A stretch of DNA of 64,000 bases from Candidatus Iainarchaeum sp. (GCA_017610205.1 JAFCCL010000006.1:58553-122552); one strand, 5' to 3'. Shown: positions 8,930 through 18,678, counted from the stretch's first letter. Program-made: numbers and translations. Notes: a model not told the origin generated them from the sequence alone.

Positions 8930-10030
8930 ATGCTTGTTGAGGAAAAGGTTTTGCTAAGACCAAAGGATGTCAAGCCTTTGGTAAGGGGCTGGGTTGTTAT
9001 GGGCGTGCTGAATCCTGCAGCTGTGAGGCTGCCGAATAAGAAAATAATGCTTTATACAAGGGTTTCTGAAATGCCAAAAGGACATATTGGAACAGGCTTG
9101 AAATGCCCGGTGATTGTTTCAGACAAGCAGGTGAAAAGAAAGGGCTACAAGCTTAGCAGCATGAAAATAAGCAAGGCAAAAATTGTTGGTGAAGAAGAAA
9201 ACGTAATCTATCTGAAGGATGAAACATGCAGGCTTAAAACAAGCTCGCATTTTCGCAGAATAATTTTGGACAAAGCAGGATTTGAAGTTGAAAAAATTGA
9301 TATGCTTCCAATTTTTACAGGAACCCATGAAGAAGGACAATTTGGTGTTGAAGATCCAAGCATTACAAAAGTCGGTGACAAATATTATATGACATATGTT
9401 TCTGTTTCACTGCACGAAGGAGTATGCACTTCAATAGCTGTTTCAAGCAACCTCAAAAATTGGAAAAGAAAGGGAATAATTTTCAGGGAACAAAACAAGG
9501 ATGTAGCCCTTTTTCCTGAAAAAATCAGGGGGCGTTTTGTTGCATTGCACAGACCGGAAGGATTTTTTGAATTCAGCCGCCCATCAATGTGGATTTCCCA
9601 TTCACCTGACTTAAAATACTGGGGTGAAGAAAAAAGCATTATGCAGACAAGACCTAATTCCTGGGAAACCGAAAGGGTTGGGGCAGGAACAACCCCTATA
9701 AAAATCAAAGAAGGCTGGCTGGAAATATACCACGGGGTGCAAAAAGACAAAAAAGGCAACAAGATTTACAGTGCCGGAGCAGTACTTTTTGACAGGAATA
9801 ATCCGACAAAAATAATTGCAAGAAGCCCAAGAACACAGCCTTTGTTCAAGCCTGAAAAAAGCTATGAAAAAAGTGGTTTTGTAAACAATGTTATATTTCC
9901 ATCAGAGGCAATTCCTGATTTGAATGGAAAAAATTTGCTTGTGTTTAGCGGGGCAGGCGATTCTGTTACAACTGTGAAAAAAGTTGCAATAAAAGACATA
10001 TTAAACCACATGCATTTTATTGGAAATTAA
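8930..10030 (+). CDS. GH130-like beta-mannoside phosphorylase/glycosidase family protein
   Basis: Five-bladed propeller-like pattern (VEDPSITKVGDKYYMTYVSVS..., AGTTPIKIKEGWLEIYHGVQKD...YSAGAVLFD). Confidence 0.75.
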   Translation: MLVEEKVLLRPKDVKPLVRGWVVMGVLNPAAVRLPNKKIMLYTRVSEMPKGHIGTGLKCPVIVSDKQVKRKGYKLSSMKISKAKIVGEEENVIYLKDETCRLKTSSHFRRIILDKAGFEVEKIDMLPIFTGTHEEGQFGVEDPSITKVGDKYYMTYVSVSLHEGVCTSIAVSSNLKNWKRKGIIFREQNKDVALFPEKIRGRFVALHRPEGFFEFSRPSMWISHSPDLKYWGEEKSIMQTRPNSWETERVGAGTTPIKIKEGWLEIYHGVQKDKKGNKIYSAGAVLFDRNNPTKIIARSPRTQPLFKPEKSYEKSGFVNNVIFPSEAIPDLNGKNLLVFSGAGDSVTTVKKVAIKDILNHMHFIGN

Positions 10031-10196
10031 TAAATGCCTAATTTAGCCAGATAATACCTACCTTTAGGGCTGTTTTGAGAAATTTTACAAAATAGTGCAT
10101 CAATTTTTACAATGGAAAGGCTTTAAAATCTGAATGTTTGATAAGATATTTGCTTAATTTTTAATGCTAATTGGGAAAATTTGGGAGGCTATTAGT

Positions 10197-10616
10197 ATGA
10201 CAGACAAACAAAATGACGAAAAAATATTGCCAGAAAATGGTGAAGAAACACCAGGAACAGAGGAAAAAATTGTTAAGGAAGAGGCTGCTGAAGTTGAACG
10301 TGATGATTTGCCTTTCCCAAAAGCAACAATTGTTAACATGCTTAGAAAGCATTTAAGCTCTGGAAAGCAAATTAAGGGCCAGGTAAAGGATGAAATGAAC
10401 CTTTGGCTTGGAAAAATGGTTGAAAGAATTGCCAAAAAAATGGACTCTCACCCTTATGCATATGTTGACGGCGGAATGCTAAGGGATGCAATAGAGCCAT
10501 ATGAAACAGTGCAGGAAATAGAGCTTGAAAAGGAAAGGATAGTAAAGCAGCTTGAAAGCATTAAGGCAGCTTGTGACATTCTGATAAGCGAAGTGGACAG
10601 GAAATTTAGAAAATAG
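10197..10616 (+). CDS. Histone-fold-like protein with acidic N-terminal tail and C-terminal coiled coil
   Basis: DLPFPKATIVNMLRKHLSSGKQIKGQVKDEMNLWLGKMVERIAKKMDSHPYAYVDGGMLRDAIEPYE resembles an archaeal histone fold; heptad-like C-terminus. Confidence 0.45.
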   Translation: MTDKQNDEKILPENGEETPGTEEKIVKEEAAEVERDDLPFPKATIVNMLRKHLSSGKQIKGQVKDEMNLWLGKMVERIAKKMDSHPYAYVDGGMLRDAIEPYETVQEIELEKERIVKQLESIKAACDILISEVDRKFRK

Positions 10617-10619
10617 ACC

Positions 10620-11180
10620 TTATTCTTTTTCAATTGCCTTTGAATATACCTCTGCGGTTCTTCTAAGGCCACTGAGAAAATTGTCTATTTTGCCGCTTTT
10701 TCTGAGGGCTGCATCAAAGCTAAGCAGGCCTGTCCTGCCCATCCCACTGGCAAAAGACTCAAAATTATTGGAAATCCCTTTTCCAAGTTGGAAGGCATCT
10801 ACTCCAAGAGCAAACCTGTCCTTGTAAAAGATTCTTTTGACAAATTTGGCAGAGTCTGGTCCCAATTTCCTAAAAAGCAGGTTAACGCTTGTGCCAAGAC
10901 CCATAAAGAAAAAGGACGTGTTGTTCTTTCCAAGCCCCATTGCAAACTTTACAGGCTGCCTGGCAATCAAAGCAATTATCAGCCCCTTTTGCCGCATTGA
11001 GTACTGCGTTGCCTTGTTTTGCTTTAAGGATTCGGCAAGAATGAATGCTTTTTCTTTTGTGGCAAGGTTTTCCCATTTGCCAGCCTTAAGATATAGCCTC
11101 CTTGTTTTAAGGCGCTTGAAGAAAAAGGCCTGAACTCCCCTTGTTCCAAGCACTCTTCTTTTTTGTTTTGGTTGATGCAT
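10620..11180 (-). CDS. Basic protein of unknown function, in series with the sigma-like gene
   Basis: 186 aa, Lys/Arg-rich; same strand, 72 bp from the sigma-like CDS. Confidence 0.6.
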   Translation of the reverse strand: MHQPKQKRRVLGTRGVQAFFFKRLKTRRLYLKAGKWENLATKEKAFILAESLKQNKATQYSMRQKGLIIALIARQPVKFAMGLGKNNTSFFFMGLGTSVNLLFRKLGPDSAKFVKRIFYKDRFALGVDAFQLGKGISNNFESFASGMGRTGLLSFDAALRKSGKIDNFLSGLRRTAEVYSKAIEKE

Positions 11181-11252
11181 TCTTTATCACAATAAAATAA
11201 AACTTGTTTTTCTATTTATTTAAATCTTTTCTTCCAAAATTTCCACAAACCT

Positions 11253-12161
11253 TTATTTTTTCGGTTGCCGCCAGTGAATTCCGCGCAAAGATAAGGAAAA
11301 TCTTTTTATAATTGCTCCAGCATCTTTTTTGGAAAATGTTTTTCCTTTTGGCAAGCCTATGGCAAGCTTGAATTTTGGATTGTTCAAAAGCTTCAGCAAT
11401 CCTGAATTAAGCAAACTTGAAACCAGCGAAGGACTTATTTCCATGATTTCGGCAATTGCCCTTGTAGGAAGAGATTGCTTTGAAAGAAACCTAAGCCTTA
11501 AAACTCTGGCAGTGCGCTTGTCAAGGTATTGGACAAACGCCTTTGAAAGGTATTCACGCAGGTCATTTGCCTCTGCACGCTTGAGTGGATTGGAATGCCC
11601 TGCCTTTCCTTCAATAAGGTCAAAAAGCTTGCTTCCTTTACCTTTTCCGGTTTCAACAAGTTTATCCCCTGAAAAAGGCCTTATTCCGCGATGTGCAGAC
11701 CTTAGCCTTGAAATTAGGTTAATGGCAGAATCTCTTTCAGCAATTGTTTTTGATTCAAAAACTACTTTGTAAAGCCGTTCAATTCTTTTGTTTAATGCAA
11801 CCTCGTTTGAAATTAATCTCAAAACCTCTTTTGAAAGAGCAATTACCGGAGCTTTTTGCTCAAGCATTGTAATGACTTCACCCTTTGCCCTTGAGTAAGC
11901 AAATGTATTAAATTTAATGCCTTGTGATGGCTCAAACCTTGTATAAGCATCCATTACCCCAATAAAAGCCGCCTGTTTGAAATCATTTTTGGAAATACGC
12001 CCTGATTTTGCTACAGCATTATATTTAAAGAAAAGCCTGTTTGAAACATTGTCTGCAATCTTGTAAGCCTTCTTTACAAATTTTACATCAAATGTCTTTT
12101 GAACTTTCTTTTTCCTTGGTTTTGGTTTTTTTTGTTCACTTGGTTTTTTTTGGCTCATCAT
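11253..12161 (-). CDS. Sigma-70-family-like transcription factor (FliA/SigB-type region 2 + region 4)
   Basis: Region 2-like: NDFKQAAFIGVMDAYTRFEPSQGIKFNTFAYSRAKGEVITMLEQ; region 4-like HTH: RTARVLRLRFLSKQSLPTRAIAEIMEISPSLVSSLLNSGLLKLLN; Lys-rich N-terminus. Confidence 0.8.
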   Translation of the reverse strand: MMSQKKPSEQKKPKPRKKKVQKTFDVKFVKKAYKIADNVSNRLFFKYNAVAKSGRISKNDFKQAAFIGVMDAYTRFEPSQGIKFNTFAYSRAKGEVITMLEQKAPVIALSKEVLRLISNEVALNKRIERLYKVVFESKTIAERDSAINLISRLRSAHRGIRPFSGDKLVETGKGKGSKLFDLIEGKAGHSNPLKRAEANDLREYLSKAFVQYLDKRTARVLRLRFLSKQSLPTRAIAEIMEISPSLVSSLLNSGLLKLLNNPKFKLAIGLPKGKTFSKKDAGAIIKRFSLSLRGIHWRQPKK

Positions 12162-12239
12162 TCTAAAGAATAATTCCTTTTTAAGGATTTATAATCCTTG
12201 CTGTTTCAGCAAAATTCCAAAATTTGCAATACCTGGTTA

Positions 12240-12797
12240 CTACCCCAAAATTGCATTAACTTTTGCTGCAATTGCCCCTTTTGGATTTCTGAGCAGGAAT
12301 CCTTCAATTACTGAAAGATTGTGGCATTTTCTGTTGCAGGAAGCCTTTTCAAAGTCAATTATTACAGGCATTCCTTTTCTTACCAGAATGTTTTTGCCGC
12401 TTCCTGCAAGCTGACCGTGGTCCAGACCAATTTTGTCAAGGACCTTTGCCTGCCTTTGCAGCTCTTTGACAAAACGCTTTAGTCCTGTTTTTGAAGGGCC
12501 CGCAAAAATCCATTCTGAAAAGCACGAGCCTTCAATGAATTCCATTAAAACAATTCTTTTTTCAAGATCTGCATCAAATAATTTTGGGCCAATTCCAACA
12601 CCGTTTGCCTTTTTCAAATTTTCAGATTCCCTTTCAGCCATTTTAAATCGCGTACTGTCATGCCGTTCCATTTTGATTACAAAAAAAACTCCTTTTTTAT
12701 TCCTTGCAAGAAAAAGGTGGCTGCTAAAGCCCCTGTCAATCTTTTTTTCAAAGAAAAGCTTTTTTTTGAGCAGGAATTCTTTCAAAGTTGAATGCAT
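12240..12797 (-). CDS. RIO/Bud32-like predicted serine/threonine kinase (COG2112-like)
   Basis: IDRGFSSHLFLARNKKGVFFVIKMER...LMEFIEG...GLDHGQLAGSGKNILVRKGMPVIIDFEKA. Confidence 0.7.
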   Translation of the reverse strand: MHSTLKEFLLKKKLFFEKKIDRGFSSHLFLARNKKGVFFVIKMERHDSTRFKMAERESENLKKANGVGIGPKLFDADLEKRIVLMEFIEGSCFSEWIFAGPSKTGLKRFVKELQRQAKVLDKIGLDHGQLAGSGKNILVRKGMPVIIDFEKASCNRKCHNLSVIEGFLLRNPKGAIAAKVNAILG

Positions 12798-12857
12798 AAT
12801 CTATTTATAGAAGAAAAGCAATTAATTACTTGTTTTGCTTTAAAAGGAGTGATTTTT

Positions 12858-13550
12858 ATGGAAGGAAAAATAACACTTGTGAAAACAGGAACACCTGGTT
12901 TGGACGAACTTTTTACAAAAGGCGGATTTGACCACAGTAGCAGCATTCTTGTAAGCGGAGAGCCAGGAGCAGGAAAAAGCATTGTTGCATTGCAATACAT
13001 TTACAACGGCGCACGTATTTACGGAGAAGCAGGAATTTATGTCACCAGTGAACAAAGCATTGAAAAAGTAAGGGAAAACGCAAAATCTCTTGGAATGAAT
13101 TTTGCAGAGCTTGAAGAAAAAGGGCTTGTAAAGCTAATGAAGATTCCAATAAATCGCGGCTATGAAATGGCTGACGATGAATTAATGCGCGAAATCAAAA
13201 AGGAAGAGGTAAAAAGGGTTGCAATTGACTCAATAACGCCTTTGGAAAATCTTTCACCGGACATTAGAGGATTTAGAGTAAGAATACTTGGATTTATTGA
13301 AACAGTTACCGCAAATAACATAACACTTTTGGTTACAGCTGAAAAGCGCAAAACAGATTTTGACAACATGGAGTTTTCTCCGGAAGACTTTCTTTTCGAC
13401 GGACTTATTATGATGGGAAGGCTTCGCAAGGCAGTAAGCTTTGAAAGAGTATTAAGCGTTATAAAAATGCGTGGAACAAAGCACAGCGAGGAACTGCATC
13501 CTGTTGAAATAAGCAATTCAGGGCTTGTGATTAAAAGCCTTGAAGAATAA
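12858..13550 (+). CDS. KaiC/RadA-like ATPase
   Basis: TGTPGLDELFTKGGFDHSSSILVSGEPGAGKSIVALQYIYNGARIYGEAGIYVTSEQ; SD AAAAGGAGTGAT upstream of ATG 12858. Confidence 0.85.
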   Translation: MEGKITLVKTGTPGLDELFTKGGFDHSSSILVSGEPGAGKSIVALQYIYNGARIYGEAGIYVTSEQSIEKVRENAKSLGMNFAELEEKGLVKLMKIPINRGYEMADDELMREIKKEEVKRVAIDSITPLENLSPDIRGFRVRILGFIETVTANNITLLVTAEKRKTDFDNMEFSPEDFLFDGLIMMGRLRKAVSFERVLSVIKMRGTKHSEELHPVEISNSGLVIKSLEE

Positions 13551-13672
13551 AGTTTTGTTAATTGCTTAAAAACAACTAAGTTTATTAAAAAAAAGCAATT
13601 AAGTTTGTTTTTTAAAAAAAAAGATAATTTGGGCATTTTCATTGAAACACCCTTTAAAATAAAGCAAAACAT

Positions 13673-13828
13673 TTAGTCTGCTTCAGGAACTGCATCAGCT
13701 TCTGTTTCAGATTCAGTTTCCTCTTCAGATTCAGTTTCCTCTTCAGATTCAGTTTCCTCTTCAGATTCAGTTTCTCTATCTGTTTCTTCGTTAGGTGCTT
13801 CGCCTTCTTTCTGAAATTTTATATTCAT
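13673..13828 (-). CDS. Small ultra-acidic repeat protein, 51 aa (not in ORF track)
   Basis: MNIKFQKEGEAPNEETDRETESEEETESEEETESEEETESETEADAVPEAD*; SD-like GGGAGTGAT upstream; 21-bp in-frame DNA tandem repeat. Confidence 0.65.
   Translation of the reverse strand: MNIKFQKEGEAPNEETDRETESEEETESEEETESEEETESETEADAVPEAD
13700..13776 (-). repeat. Tandem 21-bp repeat encoding ETESEEE
   Basis: tcagattcagtttcctcttcagattcagtttcctct... Confidence 0.85.
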
Positions 13829-13844
13829 TATAAATCACTCCCGA

Positions 13845-15509
13845 TTGTTTTATTTTTCTAAAATAAATAGTTTAAAACTATTAAGCAACATTTTTACAAA
13901 AAAGCTTAAAAAAGGAATTTGGAGCAGGTTTCCCATAAAAAAAACGAAAGGAAATAAAAATGGTTGCAATGATTATTTTTCAAAAACTTTTCATTGTAGG
14001 AAATATTTAAGTAAGGGAAAGGGCTTTAGTTATTTCATGCCTCTTTTCTATGGTGAAAAAAGGGCAATGAATGAAATTGCCTCAGTTCTTTCTTCGCAGT
14101 GGAGCAATGGAATGCTTCCGCAAATAAGATTTGTTCCAGGACAAACAGGCTACAGCCCTGATGAAGAAGAATGGGGAGTTACTGCAAAAATAAGCGGAAA
14201 CAAAAAAGTAAGGACTTCAGGAATTACACAGCCCCCGAACATTGCCTTTGCACTATGGAAGGTTTTTAACAGCTCGCAGAACAAGGAAGAGCTTGTGCCA
14301 GCCCTCAAAGAATTTTACCCAAAGCTCAAAAAATACCATTCATTTCTTTTAAAGGAGCGTGACCCTAAAGGAGAAGGTCTTGCGTCCGTTTTTCACCCAT
14401 GGGCAACTGGTTCTGATAACACTCCGTGTTATGACGAGCTTGTAAAAAGCGTGGGAAAAGATCTTAGAGAAAATGGATTTGAACAAAGAATAAAAAAAAG
14501 AAAAGATGCGATTTACGTTGACAAAAGCCAACGACCAAAAGAAAAGGATTACGAAACCTATGGAAGGCTGCTTGGCTTTTTTGTTGCAAAAAAGTATGAC
14601 CAAAAAAGACTCTGGAAAGAATGCCCTTTTGTTGTTCAGGATATTTTGTTTAACTGCATTTTTAAGGAATCACTTTCCGCAATGGCAAAAATTGCAGACG
14701 CTCTTTCTTTGGAAAAAGAAAAAAAGCTTGATGAAAAGCTTGCGTTAAAGGTTAAAAATGCAATAAAAAGCAAATTGTATGATGAAGAAACAGAACTGTT
14801 TTATTCTTTTGATGTAAAAGGGAACAAGCTGATAAAAATTGCAACAGTGCATTCACTTGCGCCACTTTTTGGAAAAATTGCATCCAAAGAACAGGCAAAT
14901 GCATTGATAAAGCATTTGAAAAGCGAAAAAGAATTTAATCCAAAGAACGGTTTTATGGTTCCAAGCGTTCCACTTAACGGAAAGGAGTTTAATCCAACAG
15001 GATATGCACGCGGACCTGTTTGGCCTGTGCGAAACTGGATTGTTATAAAAGGCCTGGAAAATTATGACAAGAAGTTTGCAAGAAATCTTAAAGAGGAAAC
15101 AATTGCATTAATTTCACAAGGCTTTAAGGGAATTGAAGAACTTGAAAGCCTTGCAGCTTCCCTAATGGAATACAACAGCTTTAATGAATCATTTACTACA
15201 CCCTCCAAAACACAGTACTGCCACGGATGGCTTTGGGATTCTGGATTTGCAGCAATTGGATGGAGTAGAGTAAGAAAAAAACCAGACCCAAGGATTTGGA
15301 AAAATGTGGAGTTGCGAAAGAAAGTACTTAGGAAAGAAGGAGCCAGTTCCGCTGAAATTAAAAATGCTCTTGGAAAGGAATTCCAAATGCCTTTGTTTGA
15401 TGAATACTTTACCCCAATTGCTTCAAAGAAAGGAGTGGCTGGAATGCCTTTGGGCTCTGAGAAAATGACCTGGACAGCTGCGCTGCTTCTTGACTTGCTT
15501 CATTCATAA
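13845..15509 (+). CDS. GH63/trehalase-like (alpha/alpha)6 glycosidase
   Basis: SSQWSNGMLPQIRFVP, NPTGYARGPVWPVRNWIVIKGL, TPSKTQYCHGWLWDSGFAAIGW; real start uncertain (ATG 14037 possible). Confidence 0.65.
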   Translation: MFYFSKINSLKLLSNIFTKKLKKGIWSRFPIKKTKGNKNGCNDYFSKTFHCRKYLSKGKGFSYFMPLFYGEKRAMNEIASVLSSQWSNGMLPQIRFVPGQTGYSPDEEEWGVTAKISGNKKVRTSGITQPPNIAFALWKVFNSSQNKEELVPALKEFYPKLKKYHSFLLKERDPKGEGLASVFHPWATGSDNTPCYDELVKSVGKDLRENGFEQRIKKRKDAIYVDKSQRPKEKDYETYGRLLGFFVAKKYDQKRLWKECPFVVQDILFNCIFKESLSAMAKIADALSLEKEKKLDEKLALKVKNAIKSKLYDEETELFYSFDVKGNKLIKIATVHSLAPLFGKIASKEQANALIKHLKSEKEFNPKNGFMVPSVPLNGKEFNPTGYARGPVWPVRNWIVIKGLENYDKKFARNLKEETIALISQGFKGIEELESLAASLMEYNSFNESFTTPSKTQYCHGWLWDSGFAAIGWSRVRKKPDPRIWKNVELRKKVLRKEGASSAEIKNALGKEFQMPLFDEYFTPIASKKGVAGMPLGSEKMTWTAALLLDLLHS

Positions 15510-16559
15510 CAGTTTTTCTTTAAACAATTTGAAAGCAAGCTTTGACTTTTTCTCAGCCTTTTTCCTTTTTGCAAGAAGCCTTTTTCTTGAAGCAGGCAAA
15601 TTTTTGTACAACTTTGTTGTTTTTCTCGCAAGCTCTTCTGCCTTAAAACCCTGTTCCACTTCAAAACTTTGCCAGCCAAAAGCCTTTACAAGATTTCTTG
15701 TTTTTGCAGTAAAATCAATTGCAACAAACGGCTTTCCGATTACGGCGGAAAAAACAAGTGAATGAAAACGCATTCCGACAACAAGGTCAAACTTTTCAAA
15801 AGTTTTTGTCAGTTTCATTCCAAGAGGCTTGTATTTCAAAAGCCTTACCTTTTTGCTTTTAACACCTGAAAGAATTTTTTTGCAGAAGATTGTGTCATAC
15901 TTTTTAAAGAAAGGAAAAATTTTAATTCCTGCACTTGTGTCAGAAGAAACAAGGTCAATTGCTTTTGCAATCTTTTCCGCAAGTTGCTTGTCTTTTTTTG
16001 GTTTGAGCTCAAAAATTTCATAAAAGGGAATGGGACAGAAAAGAATTGCGTTCCTTTTTCTTCTATCAGGCTTTTTGCTTTCAGTAAAAGTTAAATCTGC
16101 AGAAACATAAATTTGCTTTTTAACATTAGCTTTCCTAAGCTGGTCCCTGCTTTCATTGTCCCGCATAATAATCAAATCGGAGTTTTCGCAAAGCTTTCTT
16201 GCAAGAGCCCTTCCTTTTGCTGTCTTAAGCTTGGTGGAACCAATTGAAAGCAAACAGGTTTTGACACTTGGTTTTTTTGCCTTCAAAAAAAACTTTACCA
16301 GATTTTCAAAACCTTTCAATCTGTAATCCTGGATTTGTGTTCCGCCGCCAAGAATAAAAAAATCATACTTTAGATTTGCAAGATTTGCTTTGGGGTTTAT
16401 GGCCTCAATCCCAAAAGCCGTCCTTGTTTTTGCAGGGTTTCCTGAAACAGCAATTGTTTTGATACTAAGCTTTTTGAACTGTTTGGCAATAACCTGCAGC
16501 ATTGCGTCATCACCAATATTATCTTTGCCATAATACCCATAAACTAAAGCGGTTTGCAT
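15504..16559 (-). CDS. Polysaccharide pyruvyl transferase (CsaB-like)
   Basis: YGYYGKDNIGDDAMLQVIAKQF...FFILGGGTQIQD...VGMRFHSLVFSAVIGKPFVAIDFTAKTRNL. Confidence 0.8.
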   Translation of the reverse strand: MQTALVYGYYGKDNIGDDAMLQVIAKQFKKLSIKTIAVSGNPAKTRTAFGIEAINPKANLANLKYDFFILGGGTQIQDYRLKGFENLVKFFLKAKKPSVKTCLLSIGSTKLKTAKGRALARKLCENSDLIIMRDNESRDQLRKANVKKQIYVSADLTFTESKKPDRRKRNAILFCPIPFYEIFELKPKKDKQLAEKIAKAIDLVSSDTSAGIKIFPFFKKYDTIFCKKILSGVKSKKVRLLKYKPLGMKLTKTFEKFDLVVGMRFHSLVFSAVIGKPFVAIDFTAKTRNLVKAFGWQSFEVEQGFKAEELARKTTKLYKNLPASRKRLLAKRKKAEKKSKLAFKLFKEKLL

Positions 16560-16609
16560 GAAAATAAGAAAGCACATGGAATAATAAAAGCCTTTCTGCA
16601 AGCAGGGTG

Positions 16610-17788
16610 TTAGCCAAATTTTGCTTTGAATTGGACTTTCAATGATTGTTCTTTGCCAAGAACTTGGACAAGCTTGACCCAGTTTTTCTGCAATTGCTGG
16701 TATTTTTTCTTGTTCTTGTCTGCAAAGCTTCTTGCATCAAACAATGAAACCTTGATGTTTGCCAAGTGGATTTTTGCTTCAGAAAATTTTGCCGTGAAAA
16801 CAGAGCCTAAAAAAAGCAAAAGGTCTGTCAGCACAAGCTTTATGTAAATGCTTCTTTTGAGAAACATTCCAGGATAGGGGTCAAGCTCTTCTATTACGTT
16901 TGAAGGCAATTTTTTTTCTTTTATAAATTCAAGAATCTTCTTTCTCTCATAGATGAACCTGTAAGCATCCTTTCTCATGTAAACACACCAGTCAGACATC
17001 TTTTTGGGAGGAGGCAAATGCGTTATTGCAAGCTCTTTATCAAGGAAGAAGTACAAACCATAAGCTCTTGCGTTAATCAAAAGGTCCATATCCTCTCCAT
17101 AGGGAATAAGGGAATCAAACATAAGCTTGTGAAACAGGTCTTTGTGTAAAACTATGTTGCCTCCAAATGCAAAGCTTGTTTCCTTCAGCCTTGGTTCCTT
17201 GCCAATAATTGAAAAGGCCTTGTTCATGTTCTTTATTTTGTTCCAGAAAACATCCCACCAAAGCTTTTTCCAGTTCCAAGGCACAAGGTAAGAGCCGGAC
17301 CTGTCAACATAATAGCCTGCAACAGCCCCAACAAACTTTCCATCAAAGCACTTTCCAATGAACTCCCTGGCTTTCTTTAGGAATTTCTTGTCTTCAATCA
17401 ATTCATCATCATCCAGAAACATTATTATTGGCGAGCCAAGGAGGATGCCTATTGCAAGCCCAAAATTTCTGAAACAAGAGTAGTTGCCGATTGCTACAGA
17501 GCCCTTTAGGTCAGCTAAGCCTTTTGAGGAAATAAATTGGTGAAATTTTTTGACATCACGATAGCTTACTTGTGCAATTGGAAAGTGTTTTCTAAAAGGA
17601 GAAATTATTTTATCAATTTTTCCCCTTACCCTCTCATTGTACTCCAAATCATAGGTATTATTTATTATCAAAACGCGGAAATTTTTTTCGTTAAGTGAAC
17701 GAATACTTTCAAGCAACTGAACAAAGGTATTGTGCTTTAATTCGAGTCTTTCTCCAAAGGTTGCAATCACTATAAGCATTTCCTGCAT
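16610..17788 (-). CDS. Family 2 glycosyltransferase
   Basis: LLGSPIIMFLDDDELI, GGNIVLHKDLF...YGEDMDLL; start at MQEMLIVI. Confidence 0.8.
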   Translation of the reverse strand: MQEMLIVIATFGERLELKHNTFVQLLESIRSLNEKNFRVLIINNTYDLEYNERVRGKIDKIISPFRKHFPIAQVSYRDVKKFHQFISSKGLADLKGSVAIGNYSCFRNFGLAIGILLGSPIIMFLDDDELIEDKKFLKKAREFIGKCFDGKFVGAVAGYYVDRSGSYLVPWNWKKLWWDVFWNKIKNMNKAFSIIGKEPRLKETSFAFGGNIVLHKDLFHKLMFDSLIPYGEDMDLLINARAYGLYFFLDKELAITHLPPPKKMSDWCVYMRKDAYRFIYERKKILEFIKEKKLPSNVIEELDPYPGMFLKRSIYIKLVLTDLLLFLGSVFTAKFSEAKIHLANIKVSLFDARSFADKNKKKYQQLQKNWVKLVQVLGKEQSLKVQFKAKFG

Positions 17789-17907
17789 ACTCAAAAACCA
17801 GAAATAAAGAAAGGCAAGCTTAATTATAACCTTATCCCCTAAAGCAAAAGCCAACGGCTTTTTGCAAAGAACATGTTTTTATAGTAAAAAGGGATTCTTT
17901 TTAATGC

Positions 17908-18672
17908 ATGGCAAACGATATCAAACCAAGGGTAACAGTAATAATGTCTGCTTACAATGCAGAAAGATTTGTTGCCGAAGCAATTGAATCTGTTTTGAAC
18001 CAGACAATGAAAAATTTTGAACTAATTGTAATTAATGACAACTCAAAAGACAAGACAGGAAAGATTTGCAAAAACTACAAGGATAAGAGAATCCATTATT
18101 TTGAACACAAGTACAACAAGGGGAAAAACCATGCAGTAAACTTTGCATTCAAAAGGGCTCGCGGGAAATATGCCTGCATTTTTGATGCGGACGACGTAAT
18201 GGTAAATTACAAGCTTGAGGCAAGCAGCAAGCTGCTTGACAAGCACCCGGAAGTAGGGCTTGTTTATGGAGACGCATGGATTATTGACGAGGCTTCTGAA
18301 ATTACTGGTCCGCTGTCTTTTCCTTCAAGGGCTAAAAAAAATATTGACGACAAGTTCCCTGATTTGAAATTTTCTATGGCAAAGTTGTGCAAGGGCGCTC
18401 TTTTCTCACAGGGCAGCACATTGTTTAGAATGGAGGCAATTAAGAAGGTTGGTGGCCTTGACGAAAAGTTAAAGGTTGCAGAGGACTGGGACCTTTGGAT
18501 TAGGATTGCGGAAAAGTACACTCTTTACTATATGCCAGTTCCAATGTACCTTTACAGAATAAACCCAAAAGGGCTCTTAAGCCAGGCACTGAAAGGAAAG
18601 TTTCACGAAAAAAGCAAGAAATTTGTTTTGAAGAAAATGCAGGAAAGGGCAAGGAAAGCGAAGAAATGTTAA
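17908..18672 (+). CDS. Family 2 glycosyltransferase
   Basis: RVTVIMSAYNAERFVAEAIESVLNQTMKNFELIVINDNSKDKT...CIFDADDVM...AEDWDLWIRIA. Confidence 0.9.
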   Translation: MANDIKPRVTVIMSAYNAERFVAEAIESVLNQTMKNFELIVINDNSKDKTGKICKNYKDKRIHYFEHKYNKGKNHAVNFAFKRARGKYACIFDADDVMVNYKLEASSKLLDKHPEVGLVYGDAWIIDEASEITGPLSFPSRAKKNIDDKFPDLKFSMAKLCKGALFSQGSTLFRMEAIKKVGGLDEKLKVAEDWDLWIRIAEKYTLYYMPVPMYLYRINPKGLLSQALKGKFHEKSKKFVLKKMQERARKAKKC

Positions 18673-18678
18673 TTCTTT

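Noticed and set aside
13700-13776. CRISPR-like array
   Set aside because: Contiguous 21-bp in-frame tandem repeat without spacers; encodes an acidic peptide.
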